This document shows positions 17,890 to 26,938 of a stretch of 64,000 nucleotides of DNA, in pieces. Location: positions 47,104 through 111,103 of the forward strand of contig NZ_JACJHR010000025.1 in NCBI RefSeq assembly GCF_014174495.1. The letters run 5' to 3'. This stretch comes from Amycolatopsis echigonensis. GTDB lineage: Bacteria > Actinomycetota > Actinomycetes > Mycobacteriales > Pseudonocardiaceae. The notes under the pieces are model-generated. The model saw only the letters and a program-made list of their open reading frames with translations, searched no databases and was not told the DNA's origin. The translations under genes were made by a program, and so were the position numbers. How positions within the stretch are numbered: the stretch's first letter is position 1; each line of letters opens with the position of its first letter.

Positions 17890-18933
17890 TCACTGGTCGT
17901 CACTGACCGAGGTCGTGAACTTGTCGTAGAACACCTGGTCCTCCGGAACCCCTTGCCTTGTCGCGAGATCGAGCGCGGCGTCGACCATCGGCGGCGGCCC
18001 GCAGAGGTACACCTCGGCGCGGTGCAGTTCCGGTTCGCGGGCCTCGACCACGTCGGTGACCATCCCCGGTTCGACGGCCACGCCGAGTTCGCCCGCGCCG
18101 TCCGCGGACTCCGACAGCGCGACCACGAACCCGAAATCGGCCAGCCGCTCCCCCAGCGTCCGGATCTCGTCCAGGCAGAACAGATCCGCCGCGGTGCGGG
18201 CGCCGTAGTAGAACCGGATCCGCCGAGGGTCGGCCGTTTCGGCGAGGTGCCGCAGCAGGCTGAGCACCGGAGCCATTCCCGCGCCGCCCGCCATCAGCAC
18301 CAGCGGCAGCACGTGGCCCTTCTTCAGCGTGAAGTTGCCGTACGGTCCGCGCAGCAGCAGGGAATCGCCGACCGCCAGGCCGTCCTCCAGCAACGCCGAG
18401 AACCGGCCGCCCGGGTATTTCTTGATGAGGAATTCCACGTGGTCCTCGGTCGAGGGCGTGGTCGCCATCGAGAAGGACCGGCAGTCCTCGGTGCCCGGGA
18501 TGGTCAGCTCGGCGTACTGCCCGGCTTTGTACTGGAGCGGGCTCGCGGTCCGCAGCCGGAGGCCGACGATGTCGCGGGTGTGCGGCACGATCTCGGCGAC
18601 CTCGGTGGCGATCTCCTGCAGCGGAGCCGAGTTGAGCAGCTCGTCCTCGTCGAAGTTCAGCAGCTCGATCGTGCAGTCGCTGTAGGCGTGCGCCCGGCAG
18701 AGCAGCAGGTAGCCTTCCTCGACCTCCGCGTCGTTGCACGCGAACGTCGAATACCGCTCCATCTGCAGGTCGCCTTCGAGCACATAGGACTTGCAGGCCG
18801 AACACTGCCCCTCGCGGCAGCCGTGCATGAGGTGGACGCCCTGGCGGAAGGCGGCGTCCAGGATCTTCTCGTCCTCGGTGACCTCGATCTCGACACCGAC
18901 CGGTTCGAAGGAGATGCGGTGCTTGTCGCCCAT
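17890..18933 (-). CDS. prmB: Propane monooxygenase reductase (2Fe-2S, FAD)
   Basis: The product is 347 residues. An N-terminal plant-type ferredoxin domain has cluster ligands Cys39, Cys44, Cys47 and Cys79 ([10 protein letters not shown] and LLLCRAH). An FNR-like module follows, with the flavin motif RSFSMA and the pyridine-nucleotide segments [12 protein letters not shown] and [12 protein letters not shown]. It moves electrons from NADH to the hydroxylase. GAAGGAG-type sequence precedes ATG 18933. The gene order prmA-prmB-prmC-prmD matches Gordonia prm and mycobacterial mim clusters. Confidence 0.95.
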   Translation of the reverse strand: MGDKHRISFEPVGVEIEVTEDEKILDAAFRQGVHLMHGCREGQCSACKSYVLEGDLQMERYSTFACNDAEVEEGYLLLCRAHAYSDCTIELLNFDEDELLNSAPLQEIATEVAEIVPHTRDIVGLRLRTASPLQYKAGQYAELTIPGTEDCRSFSMATTPSTEDHVEFLIKKYPGGRFSALLEDGLAVGDSLLLRGPYGNFTLKKGHVLPLVLMAGGAGMAPVLSLLRHLAETADPRRIRFYYGARTAADLFCLDEIRTLGERLADFGFVVALSESADGAGELGVAVEPGMVTDVVEAREPELHRAEVYLCGPPPMVDAALDLATRQGVPEDQVFYDKFTTSVSDDQ

Positions 18934-18955
18934 GGGTTTCTCGATTCTTCCGGCG

Positions 18956-18996
18956 GGGTCCCGCGACCGGACCGCGAGGACGCGGCCGCGGGACCC
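18956..18996 (-). other. Intercistronic stem-loop between prmA and prmB
   Basis: GGGTCCCGCG (18956-18965) and CGCGGGACCC (18987-18996) form 10-bp arms around a 21-nt GC-rich loop in the 70-bp prmA-prmB gap. No T run follows, so it is more likely to set mRNA stability or differential expression than to terminate. Confidence 0.5.
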
Positions 18997-19003
18997 GGGC
19001 TCG

Positions 19004-20641
19004 TCAGGCGACGGTGACGTTCGGGTTGGCGCGGTAGGCCGCGGCCCACTGCTCCCGCTCGGCGTCGGTCATCTCGTTGAGCGCGACGTTCGGGCTGGCG
19101 AACCGGATGCCCCGGATGTCGTCGAGCGTCCAGAGCTTCTTGGGGTCGTCGAGGTCCAGGTGCGGCTGCGGGATCAGCGTCTTCCCGTCGTCGCGGACGT
19201 AGCCGAGGTCCTTGACGATGTCGGCCAGATCGCGGTCGTGGTGCAGCGTCTCCCATTCCCGGTGCCCGGTGAGCCGTCCCATGTTCGGCGTCTCGCGGCC
19301 CTCGTACTCCGGCCGGAAGGCGACCTTGTCGGTCCAGGCGCAGGTCTCCGAACAGTAGGTGCGCCACTGGTCGTCGACCTTGTCCACCACCAGGTCCTCG
19401 CGGACCAGGCAGGGCACCATGCAGGTCCAGCAGCGGTGCGGGTACTCGTAGCCGACGTCCTCGAACGCGATCGGCTTGTTCCGGCCCGGGTAGCGCAGCC
19501 GGTTGTAGGCCTCCCACCACTTGCCGAACTGGTCGTACCAGCCCGGGTACTTGTCCTCGAACCATTCGAAGTCGGCGTCGGTCATGCCGTCGATGCGCCA
19601 GTAGTTCACCGGCCAGCCGGTCGCGAAGAACTGTGCGACGCGGTGCACGTAGTGCTTGTTCGTGATCCGGTTCCACGCTTCCTCGACGAGGTCGTGCGGG
19701 ATCACCAGGCCGTATTTCTCCAGCGGCAGCAGGTAGCTGCGGTAGTAGTCGTCGTAGATCCAGCGCCGCCACATCTCGGCGTAGGACTCGCGGTCCTTGC
19801 GGCGGTCCTTGGTGCCGTACTCGATGAAGGTGCCGATCGCGGCGTCCACCACGCAGTGGTTGTTCCACCACGCGTACCGCAGGTCGCGCTCCAGCAGCGG
19901 CCGGTTGCGCTCGTCGGCCAGTGCCATCAGCAGGATCGAGTAGCCGTTGCTGATGTGCCGCGACTCGTCGGACTGCACCGAGTGGAACACCGTGGGCAGC
20001 AGGTAGTCGCCGTTGGCCGCCGCCTCGTCCGGCATCGCCACGAACAGCGTGTTGGTGAACGCGGTCTCGGCGACCACGGTCAGGTAGATGTTCGCCGCGG
20101 TGATCGCGTCACCGGTGATGAAGCCTTCGCCGAACTGGCGGCCGATGGTGCCCGCGTAGTTGTTCGCGAACGCCTTCTCGGTGATGTCGAACCCGGCCGG
20201 GTCGATGTAGTTGTTCATGTACAGCTTTTTGAGGTTCATCTGGATCGTCGAGTGCCGGACCTCGTCGATCATCTGCACCGCGAGCCCGTTGTGGATTTCC
20301 GGGTTCGGCACCGCGTCGATCGCCATCGGCATCGCCCGCGCCGCGGAGATCTCCGGGAACGGAATGATCGAGAGGAACAGCTTCTGCCATTCCAGCCAGC
20401 GCTGCTGCACCTGCCGGAACATGTTCCCGCGGATCGCGCCGTCCATCGCGCCGAAGACGCGGTTGTCCTTTTCCTCCTCCATCGGGAAGTAGGACCGCAT
20501 GATCTGCTTCAGCGGGTCCTTCTTCGGCGCTTTTTCGAACGTGTAGTCCGTCCCGAACCGGGTCGCCGGCGTGGCGAACGTCGGCTCCCACGACAGCTCG
20601 GTGATCTTGTTGTGCGCCTTGGTAAGGCTCTGCCTGCTCAC
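19004..20641 (-). CDS. prmA: Propane monooxygenase hydroxylase large (alpha) subunit
   Basis: The product is 545 residues and is the catalytic subunit. Di-iron ligands fit Glu97, Glu127/His130 (IDEVRH), Glu192 and Glu226/His229 (SDESRH). The sequence matches the group 5 (propane/binary propane monooxygenase) alpha subunits, including a Cys-rich segment [10 protein letters not shown] and CSETCAW in the C-terminal part. It hydroxylates propane and often acetone or phenol-type substrates, using electrons from PrmB. CAGGAGGCCCC-type sequence precedes ATG 20641. Upstream lies a TCTCA-N3-TGAGA palindrome. Substrate range cannot be read from sequence. Confidence 0.95.
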   Translation of the reverse strand: MSRQSLTKAHNKITELSWEPTFATPATRFGTDYTFEKAPKKDPLKQIMRSYFPMEEEKDNRVFGAMDGAIRGNMFRQVQQRWLEWQKLFLSIIPFPEISAARAMPMAIDAVPNPEIHNGLAVQMIDEVRHSTIQMNLKKLYMNNYIDPAGFDITEKAFANNYAGTIGRQFGEGFITGDAITAANIYLTVVAETAFTNTLFVAMPDEAAANGDYLLPTVFHSVQSDESRHISNGYSILLMALADERNRPLLERDLRYAWWNNHCVVDAAIGTFIEYGTKDRRKDRESYAEMWRRWIYDDYYRSYLLPLEKYGLVIPHDLVEEAWNRITNKHYVHRVAQFFATGWPVNYWRIDGMTDADFEWFEDKYPGWYDQFGKWWEAYNRLRYPGRNKPIAFEDVGYEYPHRCWTCMVPCLVREDLVVDKVDDQWRTYCSETCAWTDKVAFRPEYEGRETPNMGRLTGHREWETLHHDRDLADIVKDLGYVRDDGKTLIPQPHLDLDDPKKLWTLDDIRGIRFASPNVALNEMTDAEREQWAAAYRANPNVTVA

Positions 20642-20721
20642 TGGGGCCTCCTGGAACCGGCGGCATCTCCGCCGCTGTCCGTCTGACTGGCAGAGTCTGT
20701 GCCGGGAAATGCCCGCGTTCT

Positions 20722-20736
20722 ATCTCAATCTGAGAT
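20722..20736. promoter_or_regulatory. Palindromic operator upstream of prmA
   Basis: ATCTCA-ATC-TGAGAT lies 81-95 bp upstream of the prmA start. Its core TCTCA-N3-TGAGA is the same as in the palindrome upstream of the activator gene (22712-22730). The activator has a Fis-type HTH, a domain that usually binds such palindromes, so this is its probable site. Binding is inferred. Confidence 0.55.
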
Positions 20737-20750
20737 CGGGCCGACGAGCA

Positions 20751-20785
20751 GGAAAAAACCCGCCCTCGCATCGGGAGGGCGGGTT
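20751..20785 (-). terminator. Intrinsic terminator of the activator gene
   Basis: On the minus strand AACCCGCCCTC and GAGGGCGGGTT form a perfect 11-bp stem with a 7-nt loop, followed by a run of six T. It lies about 70 bp after the activator stop codon and separates it from the prmA promoter. This is an unusually classical terminator for this genome. Confidence 0.85.
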
Positions 20786-20856
20786 CGGAATGAGCTTTCG
20801 ATCAGCCGCGGACGGTCATTTTCCCGGAATCGGTCAGTCCACTGTGCAACCGGGAA

Positions 20857-22632
20857 TCAGCACATTTCGTCGACGATGCCGAAGGCGCGGATTTTGCGGT
20901 AGATCGTGGCCCGGGACATCCCGAGATCACTGGCCGCGCGTTCCTTGCTGCCGCGGTTCGCGGCGAGGCTGCGCACGATCGCGTCTCGTTCGATGGTCTC
21001 CAGCTTGGTGAGCCGGCGCCGGGTGAAGGTGCGGCATTCGGCGGGAAGATCGGCGACGTCGAGGACGCCGCCGTGCAGCTGGTGCGCCGCCGCGGCGAGC
21101 ACCCGGTCGAGCTGACGGACGTTGCCGGGCCAGGGCAGCCGCATCAGCTGCCGGACGCAGGCGTCGGACGCGGACAGCGAACGGCTGCCTGCCCGGCGGG
21201 CCAGCAAATGCGGCACGAGCCGCTGCACGTCTTCGATGCGGTGGCGCAGCGGCGGGACCTCGATCTTCCGCGCGAAGAACGCCATCACCGCACCGTGAAT
21301 GCCGGGATCGACGGGTTCGCTGCCGACCGTCGCCACCACCCACGCGGGCGCGTGCTGCGCCGGATCGTTCTGCCACGCGGTGAACAGGTCGGACAGCGCG
21401 GGCAACACGGTCTCGTCCAGCGCGTCCAAATGCCGGAGAAGAACAACGGGCGGGTCGCTGCACGCCGCCTCCTCGGCGAGTGCGGGCAGCCAGTCTTCAG
21501 TGACGTCCGCCGAAGCGCAGTCGACCACGACCTGCCTGCGTCCGTGGCGCAGCGCGACCGCGCGGGCGATGGCCGCTTTCCCTACGCCGGTTTCGCCGCT
21601 CAGCGCCAGCCACTGCCCGCCGCCAAGGCTCGCGTCCGCCGCGGCGCAGGCCTGCCGCCACGCGGGGCTCGCACCGGCCAAACCAGGCAGCTGAAGTTCG
21701 GCACGCGCGGAAGTGCGCCGGGAGACAGTCTGATTCTTGACCCGGAAGACGCCCCCGGCGAGCACGTCGCCGTTGTAGACCGGCCGGTATTCGAGACGCG
21801 CGCTGATCCCCGACGGCAGATCGGCCAGCACCGTGGCGGGTTTCGCCGAACCGGCGAGATCCGTGGCATGCGTGATCAGCGCCGAGCGGTCGGTGACGTC
21901 GTAGCGCTCCTCGGCATGGCTGTTGACCATGACGACGTCCTGGTTGACCGCCAGGACCGCCCCGGAACCGCGCTGACAGGCGGCAAGGTACTCGCGGAAG
22001 AGGCTCAGTTCGCGCGCTCCGGTGCTGGCGAGCATCGCCTCTTCGATCCGCTTCGCGGTGGTGCGCGCCAGCGTCAGCAGAAGCGGGCCGGACGCGTCAG
22101 CCCATGAGGTGAGGTCGAGAACGCCCGCCAGGTGGCCGCGAACCGGGTGCACGATCGGCGCGCCGGCGCATTCGAAGCCGGTCAGCTCGCCGTTGAAGTG
22201 CTCGAAACCGGAGACCAGCACGGACTTCTGGCATTCCAGCGCGGTGCCGATGCCGTTGGTGCCCACCGATTCCTCGGCATAGCTGTAGCCCGGGGCGAGC
22301 GAGACCTGGTCCAGCCCGGCGGTGAGCGCACGATCGGTGCTGAGCCGGTCGACGACCAGGCCGTTCGCGTCGGTCAGCAGGATCGCGGTCGGATGGCCGG
22401 CCAGTTCCTCGGACAGATTCGCCAGCACCGGAGCGGCGCTGTGCGCGAGCAGGCTCTCCTCGTCGCGATCGGACACGTAGACCGGCTCCGGCCGCTCCAC
22501 GTCGACCCGGTTCTCCAGCGCCCGCTGCCACGACGCGGTGATGACGTCGCGCACCCCCGGCACCTCGGGCGAGCCGCGGGACAGGAACCGCTCCCGCAGG
22601 TCGCGCATGGTCTCATTGCCTCGAGTCGTCAC
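20857..22632 (-). CDS. AcoR/MimR-like activator (GAF, AAA+, Fis HTH)
   Basis: The product is 591 residues. The N-terminal part has a GAF-type sensor (YAEESVGTNGIGTALE, FECAGAPIVHPVRG) as in AcoR. A central AAA+ module keeps Walker A (GETGVGKA) but has no GAFTGA loop, the sigma-54 contact. The C-terminus is a Fis HTH (ERAASDLGMSRATIYRKIRA). Actinobacteria lack sigma-54, and MimR-type proteins drive mim expression in mycobacteria, so it should activate prm by another route. GTG 22632 has AAGGAG six bases upstream; ATG 22608 is the alternative. It is upstream of prmA, same strand, with its own terminator. Confidence 0.9.
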   Translation of the reverse strand: MTTRGNETMRDLRERFLSRGSPEVPGVRDVITASWQRALENRVDVERPEPVYVSDRDEESLLAHSAAPVLANLSEELAGHPTAILLTDANGLVVDRLSTDRALTAGLDQVSLAPGYSYAEESVGTNGIGTALECQKSVLVSGFEHFNGELTGFECAGAPIVHPVRGHLAGVLDLTSWADASGPLLLTLARTTAKRIEEAMLASTGARELSLFREYLAACQRGSGAVLAVNQDVVMVNSHAEERYDVTDRSALITHATDLAGSAKPATVLADLPSGISARLEYRPVYNGDVLAGGVFRVKNQTVSRRTSARAELQLPGLAGASPAWRQACAAADASLGGGQWLALSGETGVGKAAIARAVALRHGRRQVVVDCASADVTEDWLPALAEEAACSDPPVVLLRHLDALDETVLPALSDLFTAWQNDPAQHAPAWVVATVGSEPVDPGIHGAVMAFFARKIEVPPLRHRIEDVQRLVPHLLARRAGSRSLSASDACVRQLMRLPWPGNVRQLDRVLAAAAHQLHGGVLDVADLPAECRTFTRRRLTKLETIERDAIVRSLAANRGSKERAASDLGMSRATIYRKIRAFGIVDEMC

Positions 22633-22711
22633 CACCGTCTCCTTTGACGTCCAGTGCCGGGGGTCCTGCCCACCCCACGCGCAACATGGTGCACTCGTGG
22701 CGCGCGTCACT

Positions 22712-22730
22712 TTGTCTCATAGTGAGACAA
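22712..22730. promoter_or_regulatory. Palindromic operator upstream of the activator gene
   Basis: TTGTCTCA-TAG-TGAGACAA is a perfect 8-bp inverted repeat about 80 bp upstream of the activator start. It shares the core TCTCA-N3-TGAGA with the site before prmA. Autoregulation by the activator is the simplest reading. Confidence 0.55.
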
Positions 22731-22803
22731 GGCGTGGCCAGCAGCAAGGCAGTCCCCGCACGCGCGGCGGTATGGCACTGAATGCCCGGTTCCGGGCGTC
22801 CAG

Positions 22804-22881
22804 TGTGCCGCCAGTGACAAGGGCGTGCTTCCCGCTCAAATCGAAAAGATCTGCTTGAGCGGTGAAATGGCTGTCCGCCAT
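22804..22881 (-). pseudogene. Short-chain dehydrogenase N-terminal remnant
   Basis: ATG 22881 starts an SDR N-terminus: a polar leader then LFDLSGKHALVTGGT, the first beta-strand and the start of the glycine-rich NAD motif. After the GGT the expected glycine-rich turn and the rest of the fold are absent, and the frame runs into unrelated sequence to a stop at 22717. It is therefore a truncated relic, probably of an alcohol-metabolising SDR once linked to the cluster. From 22882 to 23044 I see no gene. Confidence 0.55.
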
Positions 22882-23044
22882 GGGTTTTCGTCCATTCTGC
22901 CGTGAAAGCCGACTCAAACAGGTTGTCAGGCAGCCTGGACGTCCGGGAGATCCTGGTGATACAGGTACTGCGAGAGCCACCTTCGGGGCCGTGTGGTTTC
23001 CCGTAAATGGGCCGACCCGTTTCCAGCCGAGGCGAGAACAGTTC

Positions 23045-23410
23045 TCAGCGCGCGTCCTCGCCCTGCCGAGTGGCCATCTGGTAGACGTTGCCGAACGGGT
23101 CGCGGACCATCGCCCGGCGATCGCCGTACGGGGTGTCGACGGGCTCCTCGATGCTTGTCGCCCCGGCAGTCAACGCCCGCCGGTAGATCGTGTCGGCGTC
23201 GTCGACGTAGACATAGAGGAAGGCGGGGAACGCCTCACGCTGGTCGGCAGTCGAGACCAGGATGATCGAGTCGCCGATCCGGACCTCTGCGGGACGGCTG
23301 GCGTTCGCCTCGCCTACGGCATCGAACGTCGCGCGCAGGAATTCCACTGCGGCGGCCATGTCGCTGACGACCATGCGCGGTGTCACCGTGTGAAACCCCG
23401 GTGGAGGCAT
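23045..23410 (-). CDS. VOC/glyoxalase-fold protein
   Basis: The product is 121 residues with the paired beta-alpha-beta-beta-beta modules of the VOC superfamily: a VTPRMVVSDMAAAVEFL start, a middle VRIGDSIILVS strand, and the closing DPFGNVYQMA. Members isomerise, open or bind small molecules, or give resistance; the substrate is not predictable. It resembles the PhnB/YdfO-type single-chain group. ATG 23410 was taken because homology starts there; the ribosome site is weak, and a GTG seven codons upstream is possible. It is 65 bp from the phosphatase gene start direction-wise, same strand. Confidence 0.82.
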   Translation of the reverse strand: MPPPGFHTVTPRMVVSDMAAAVEFLRATFDAVGEANASRPAEVRIGDSIILVSTADQREAFPAFLYVYVDDADTIYRRALTAGATSIEEPVDTPYGDRRAMVRDPFGNVYQMATRQGEDAR

Positions 23411-23475
23411 GCGCTGAGTGTGTCGCGCCACCTCCGCCCTGTCCAGTCCGCGGGCCGACGCCACCGGATGGGCCG

Positions 23476-24483
23476 TCAGTGGTCCACGGCCGTGGACAGC
23501 GGGACCACAGTCGCCGAATCCGACCGGCTCAGCGGCTGCAGCGACAGGGCCGGCCGCTCCGCGACCGCTTCCAGATGCCGCAGCATGATTCCCTCGCGAA
23601 GGGCCCACGGACTGACTTCGACCGAATCCACGTCCAGCGCGGCCATGGTCGCCTCCGCGACCAGCGCACCGGCGAGGATCTGCCCCGACCGCGCTTGGGA
23701 AACTCCCCGCAGCCGCGCCCGTTCCGCGCTGGTCAGCTTCGCCAGCCGCGGAACGATTTCCTTGAGATCGGCCCGGCTGAGCGAGCGCCGGACGAACGGG
23801 CCCTTCCGCTGCGGAGGCGCGCCGGCGAGCCGGGCCAGCTGCTTGAACGTCTTCGACGTCGCCACCGCCCGGCGCGGGGTTCCCTCCCAGCGCAGACGGT
23901 CCGTCACCTCCGAAAGCGTGCCGCGCACGTGTTTCCGCATCGCCTTGAGCTGCCTGCGCGACGTCTGCTCCGCCGCGTCGAACTCGCGGCTCAACCGGCC
24001 CGCGCCGAGCGGCAACGACACCGCCAGCTCCGGTTCCACGTCCCGGCCGAACGCGATCTCCATCGAGCCGCCCCCGATGTCGACAAGCAGCAACCGGCCT
24101 GCCGACCAGCCGTACCAGCGATGCGCGGCGAGATAGGTCAACCGGCCTTCCTCCTCGCCGGACAAGTACTGCGGCCGGATCCCCGACGCCTCCGCGATCC
24201 GCTCGATCACCAGGTCGCGGTTGACCGCGTCCCGGATCGCCGCGGTCACGAACGGATACAGCTGATCGACGTCGAGCCGGACCGCGGCGGCCACCGCCCG
24301 GCCGACCGCGGCCGCCGCGCGTTCGATGCCGCGCTCGCTCAACGTCCCGTCGGGCAGCAGCTCCTCCGCGAGCAGGGTGGGCTCCTTCACCGCGTGCGTC
24401 GACAGCGGCGGCGCACCGGCCACGACGTCGACCACCTGAAGCTGTGCGGAATTCGATCCGATGTCCAATACGGCCAGTCGCAT
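23476..24483 (-). CDS. Ppx/GppA-family exopolyphosphatase
   Basis: The product is 335 residues, the short actinobacterial form without the C-terminal HD domain. The ASKHA fold is marked by LDIGSNSAQLQVVD at the N-terminus, the catalytic-Glu SGEEEGRLTYLAAH segment and the LVDIGGGSMEIAFG phosphate loop. It hydrolyses polyphosphate or pppGpp, linking it to phosphate storage and stringent response. The length and motifs match Ppx1/Ppx2 of mycobacteria. It is not in an obvious operon. Confidence 0.92.
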   Translation of the reverse strand: MRLAVLDIGSNSAQLQVVDVVAGAPPLSTHAVKEPTLLAEELLPDGTLSERGIERAAAAVGRAVAAAVRLDVDQLYPFVTAAIRDAVNRDLVIERIAEASGIRPQYLSGEEEGRLTYLAAHRWYGWSAGRLLLVDIGGGSMEIAFGRDVEPELAVSLPLGAGRLSREFDAAEQTSRRQLKAMRKHVRGTLSEVTDRLRWEGTPRRAVATSKTFKQLARLAGAPPQRKGPFVRRSLSRADLKEIVPRLAKLTSAERARLRGVSQARSGQILAGALVAEATMAALDVDSVEVSPWALREGIMLRHLEAVAERPALSLQPLSRSDSATVVPLSTAVDH

Positions 24484-24658
24484 TGCGCCGGGATACCCCG
24501 GAACGCACCAGGCAACCGCGTCTTCCGCGGCGAAGCTGCCGAGAACCCGGTCGACAGCCTCACGTTCCGGCTCTTCCCGGTTACCTCGCGTAGGCGCACC
24601 TCGTCGTCACCACAGCCACACAGGTTCTTTTCGCATCAGCAGCCGCGGCGGAATCGCC

Positions 24659-25696
24659 TCACGCGTTGCCGTTCTCCGAACCCCCGCCGAACTTGGCCCA
24701 CACCTTGCTCGCCGTGTCCGCGACCGTCTCCCCGACTTCGGTGAAGACCTTCGTCAGCGGATCGGCCGAGGCGGTCCAGGAATCCTTGTACGACTTCGCC
24801 GCCGACTTCAGATCGTCCTTCCAGTCCGTGGCCGGCGCGTCGTCGTCCCGGCGCGGGTAATCGCCGGTCAGGATCGCCCGGTAGTCCTCGGACGCGGCCC
24901 ATTTCTGCAGCTGCGTCGCCCGGACCACGGCGAACGGGTGGGTCTCCGTCTCGACGTATTTCAGCTTCAGCAAACTGTCCCGGATGTCTTCGCCCGCCTC
25001 GTATTCCGCGCCCTGCTGGAGGAAGGACGGGATGTCGACGCGGGACGGGTCGACGCCGCCGGCGAGCTGGATCTGGGCGCGCAACGCCGCGGTCGGGTCC
25101 TGGCCGCAGAGCAGGCCCGCGCGGTCGCACGACAGTTCGGCTTTCCGGTACCACTCGCTCAGCGCCGCGATGATCGCCCGGATGCCGAGTGCGCTCACCG
25201 GCGTCCAGGACATCGACATCTGGAGGTTGATCAGGCGCACCATGATCGTGCGGTAGACCGCGTGCCCGGACAGCACGTGCCCCATTTCGTGGCCGATGGC
25301 GAAGCGAAGCGATTCGTGGCTCATCTGGTCCACGAGCGCGGTGCTGATCCGGATGAACGGCTCGTCCATGCCGAGCGTCGACGCTTGCAGCCGCGGGTCC
25401 TGGTAGACGAACAGGTTCGGCACGGCGGGAAGATCCAGCGTTTCGGCGCATTCGTGGCGCAGCCGGTCGAGTTCCGGGTACTGCCGCGGTCCGACGCGGA
25501 TCGACGACGCCAGCGCCATCAGCCGTTCGCCGCGTTCGTTGTAGAAGCCGGAGACCGCCTTGATCACCTGGGCGAACCCGGGCACCGCGCGCAGCGTGGC
25601 GAGCGCGCCGCGATCCACCGGATGTTCGTAGGCCCGCGGGCTGATGCCCGGAAACCGGACGGCGGCCCGGCGCGCAGGTTCGATGTGGTCGGTCAT
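24659..25696 (-). CDS. M48-family zinc metallopeptidase
   Basis: The product is 345 residues. The zinc motif HEMGH lies at residues 136-140, with a later ELSCDRAGLL block supplying the third ligand. There is a hydrophobic helix after the motif (YRTIMVRLINLQM) but no clear N-terminal membrane anchor. The C-terminal 80 residues are low in homology and charged, ending in KVWAKFGGGSENGNA. Family members degrade misfolded membrane or secreted proteins. GGGGGAG lies before ATG 25696, which trims a 13-residue extension. It is divergent from the epimerase gene. Confidence 0.87.
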   Translation of the reverse strand: MTDHIEPARRAAVRFPGISPRAYEHPVDRGALATLRAVPGFAQVIKAVSGFYNERGERLMALASSIRVGPRQYPELDRLRHECAETLDLPAVPNLFVYQDPRLQASTLGMDEPFIRISTALVDQMSHESLRFAIGHEMGHVLSGHAVYRTIMVRLINLQMSMSWTPVSALGIRAIIAALSEWYRKAELSCDRAGLLCGQDPTAALRAQIQLAGGVDPSRVDIPSFLQQGAEYEAGEDIRDSLLKLKYVETETHPFAVVRATQLQKWAASEDYRAILTGDYPRRDDDAPATDWKDDLKSAAKSYKDSWTASADPLTKVFTEVGETVADTASKVWAKFGGGSENGNA

Positions 25697-25897
25697 GTCT
25701 CCCCCAGAGAAAGTCGTTGGCAGCAGCCTACTCAAAGACGATCACGGCGAGCTGCGACTTACTGGGACGCCGTCGCCGCGGAGGATCAGCTGCTCGCGAG
25801 CCGGGCCGAAGAGTGGTAGGGCTGGAGGCAGGTGATCATGCGGAGCATCCGCCGTCTGGGGCGGCGCAGCTCGTGCCGCTGTTGGGAGGTTCTTCCG

Positions 25898-26815
25898 ATG
25901 CGTGTCCTCGTCACCGGCGCTTCCGGCTGGGTCGGCTCGGCCGTCGTACCCGAGCTCCTGGCCGCCGGGCACCAGGTCACCGGTCTCGCCCGCTCGGACG
26001 CGTCCGCCGCCGCTGTCGAAGCAGCAGGCGCGACGAGCGTCCGCGGCTCTGTCGAGGATCTTGACGCGGTGCGGGAAGCCGCCGCCCGCGTCGATGCCGT
26101 CATCCATCTCGCGTTCCCGGTCGACCGATCTCTGTCCGGAGGGATGGCGGAGGCCGTCGCCTCCGACGTCACCACGATCCGCACCCTCGGCGAGGGGCTC
26201 GGCTCGGGCGCGCCGATCGCGGTCGCGTCCGGCACCGCGGGACTGGCGCGGCACGGAGTGCCCGCCACCGAGCATGATCGCCCCTCGCCCGACGCGCTCC
26301 TCGCCGCGCGGCAGCCCTCGGACGACGCCGAGCTCGCGCTCGCCGACCGGGGTCTCCGGCCGACCGTCGTGCGTCTCGCCCCGACCAACCACGGCAAGGG
26401 AGACAACGGCTTCGTCCCGCACCTCATCGCCACCGCTCGCCGGACCGGCTTCTCCGGCTACCCGGGCGACGGGTCGGGGCGCTGGCCAGCGGTCCACGTG
26501 CGCGACACCGCGCGGCTCTTCCGGCTGGCGATCGAGGTCGCACCGGCCGGATACCTGCACGCCGTCGCCGAGGAAGGCATCGCGCTCCGCGACATCGCCT
26601 CGGCCATCGGACGCCACCTCGGCCTCCCCGTCCGATCGGTGCCGATGGACCAGGTGGACGAGCACTTCGGGTTTCTCGGGATGTTCCTCAAACCGGACAG
26701 CCCGGTCTCCAGCGCCCGCACCCGCGAGATCACCGGCTGGGCCCCGGCCGAGGTCGGCCTGCTCGAGGACCTCGACCTGGGGCACTACTTCGAACCGGGC
26801 CGGGCCACCGGCTAG
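25898..26815 (+). CDS. NAD-dependent epimerase/dehydratase (extended SDR)
   Basis: The product is 305 residues. The N-terminus has the extended-SDR nucleotide motif LVTGASGWVGSAVVPELL. A canonical YXXXK pair is not obvious, which is common in atypical extended SDRs that act as NAD(P)-dependent reductases. The C-terminus is the substrate domain with a YLHAVAEEGI segment. ATG 25898 is supported by GGGAGG; the longer frame from 25832 is not. It stands alone. Substrate unknown. Confidence 0.87.
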   Translation: MRVLVTGASGWVGSAVVPELLAAGHQVTGLARSDASAAAVEAAGATSVRGSVEDLDAVREAAARVDAVIHLAFPVDRSLSGGMAEAVASDVTTIRTLGEGLGSGAPIAVASGTAGLARHGVPATEHDRPSPDALLAARQPSDDAELALADRGLRPTVVRLAPTNHGKGDNGFVPHLIATARRTGFSGYPGDGSGRWPAVHVRDTARLFRLAIEVAPAGYLHAVAEEGIALRDIASAIGRHLGLPVRSVPMDQVDEHFGFLGMFLKPDSPVSSARTREITGWAPAEVGLLEDLDLGHYFEPGRATG

Positions 26816-26938
26816 CGCTCCAGGCGGAGTCCCGCGCCTGGGGCCGACAGCGCTCGATTCGGCGGAACCCCGGCAGCTCGTTCGTCCGGCACGCTCCGCC
26901 GGATTGGCTACGATTGATCACGACTGCGGGGAGGCAGC

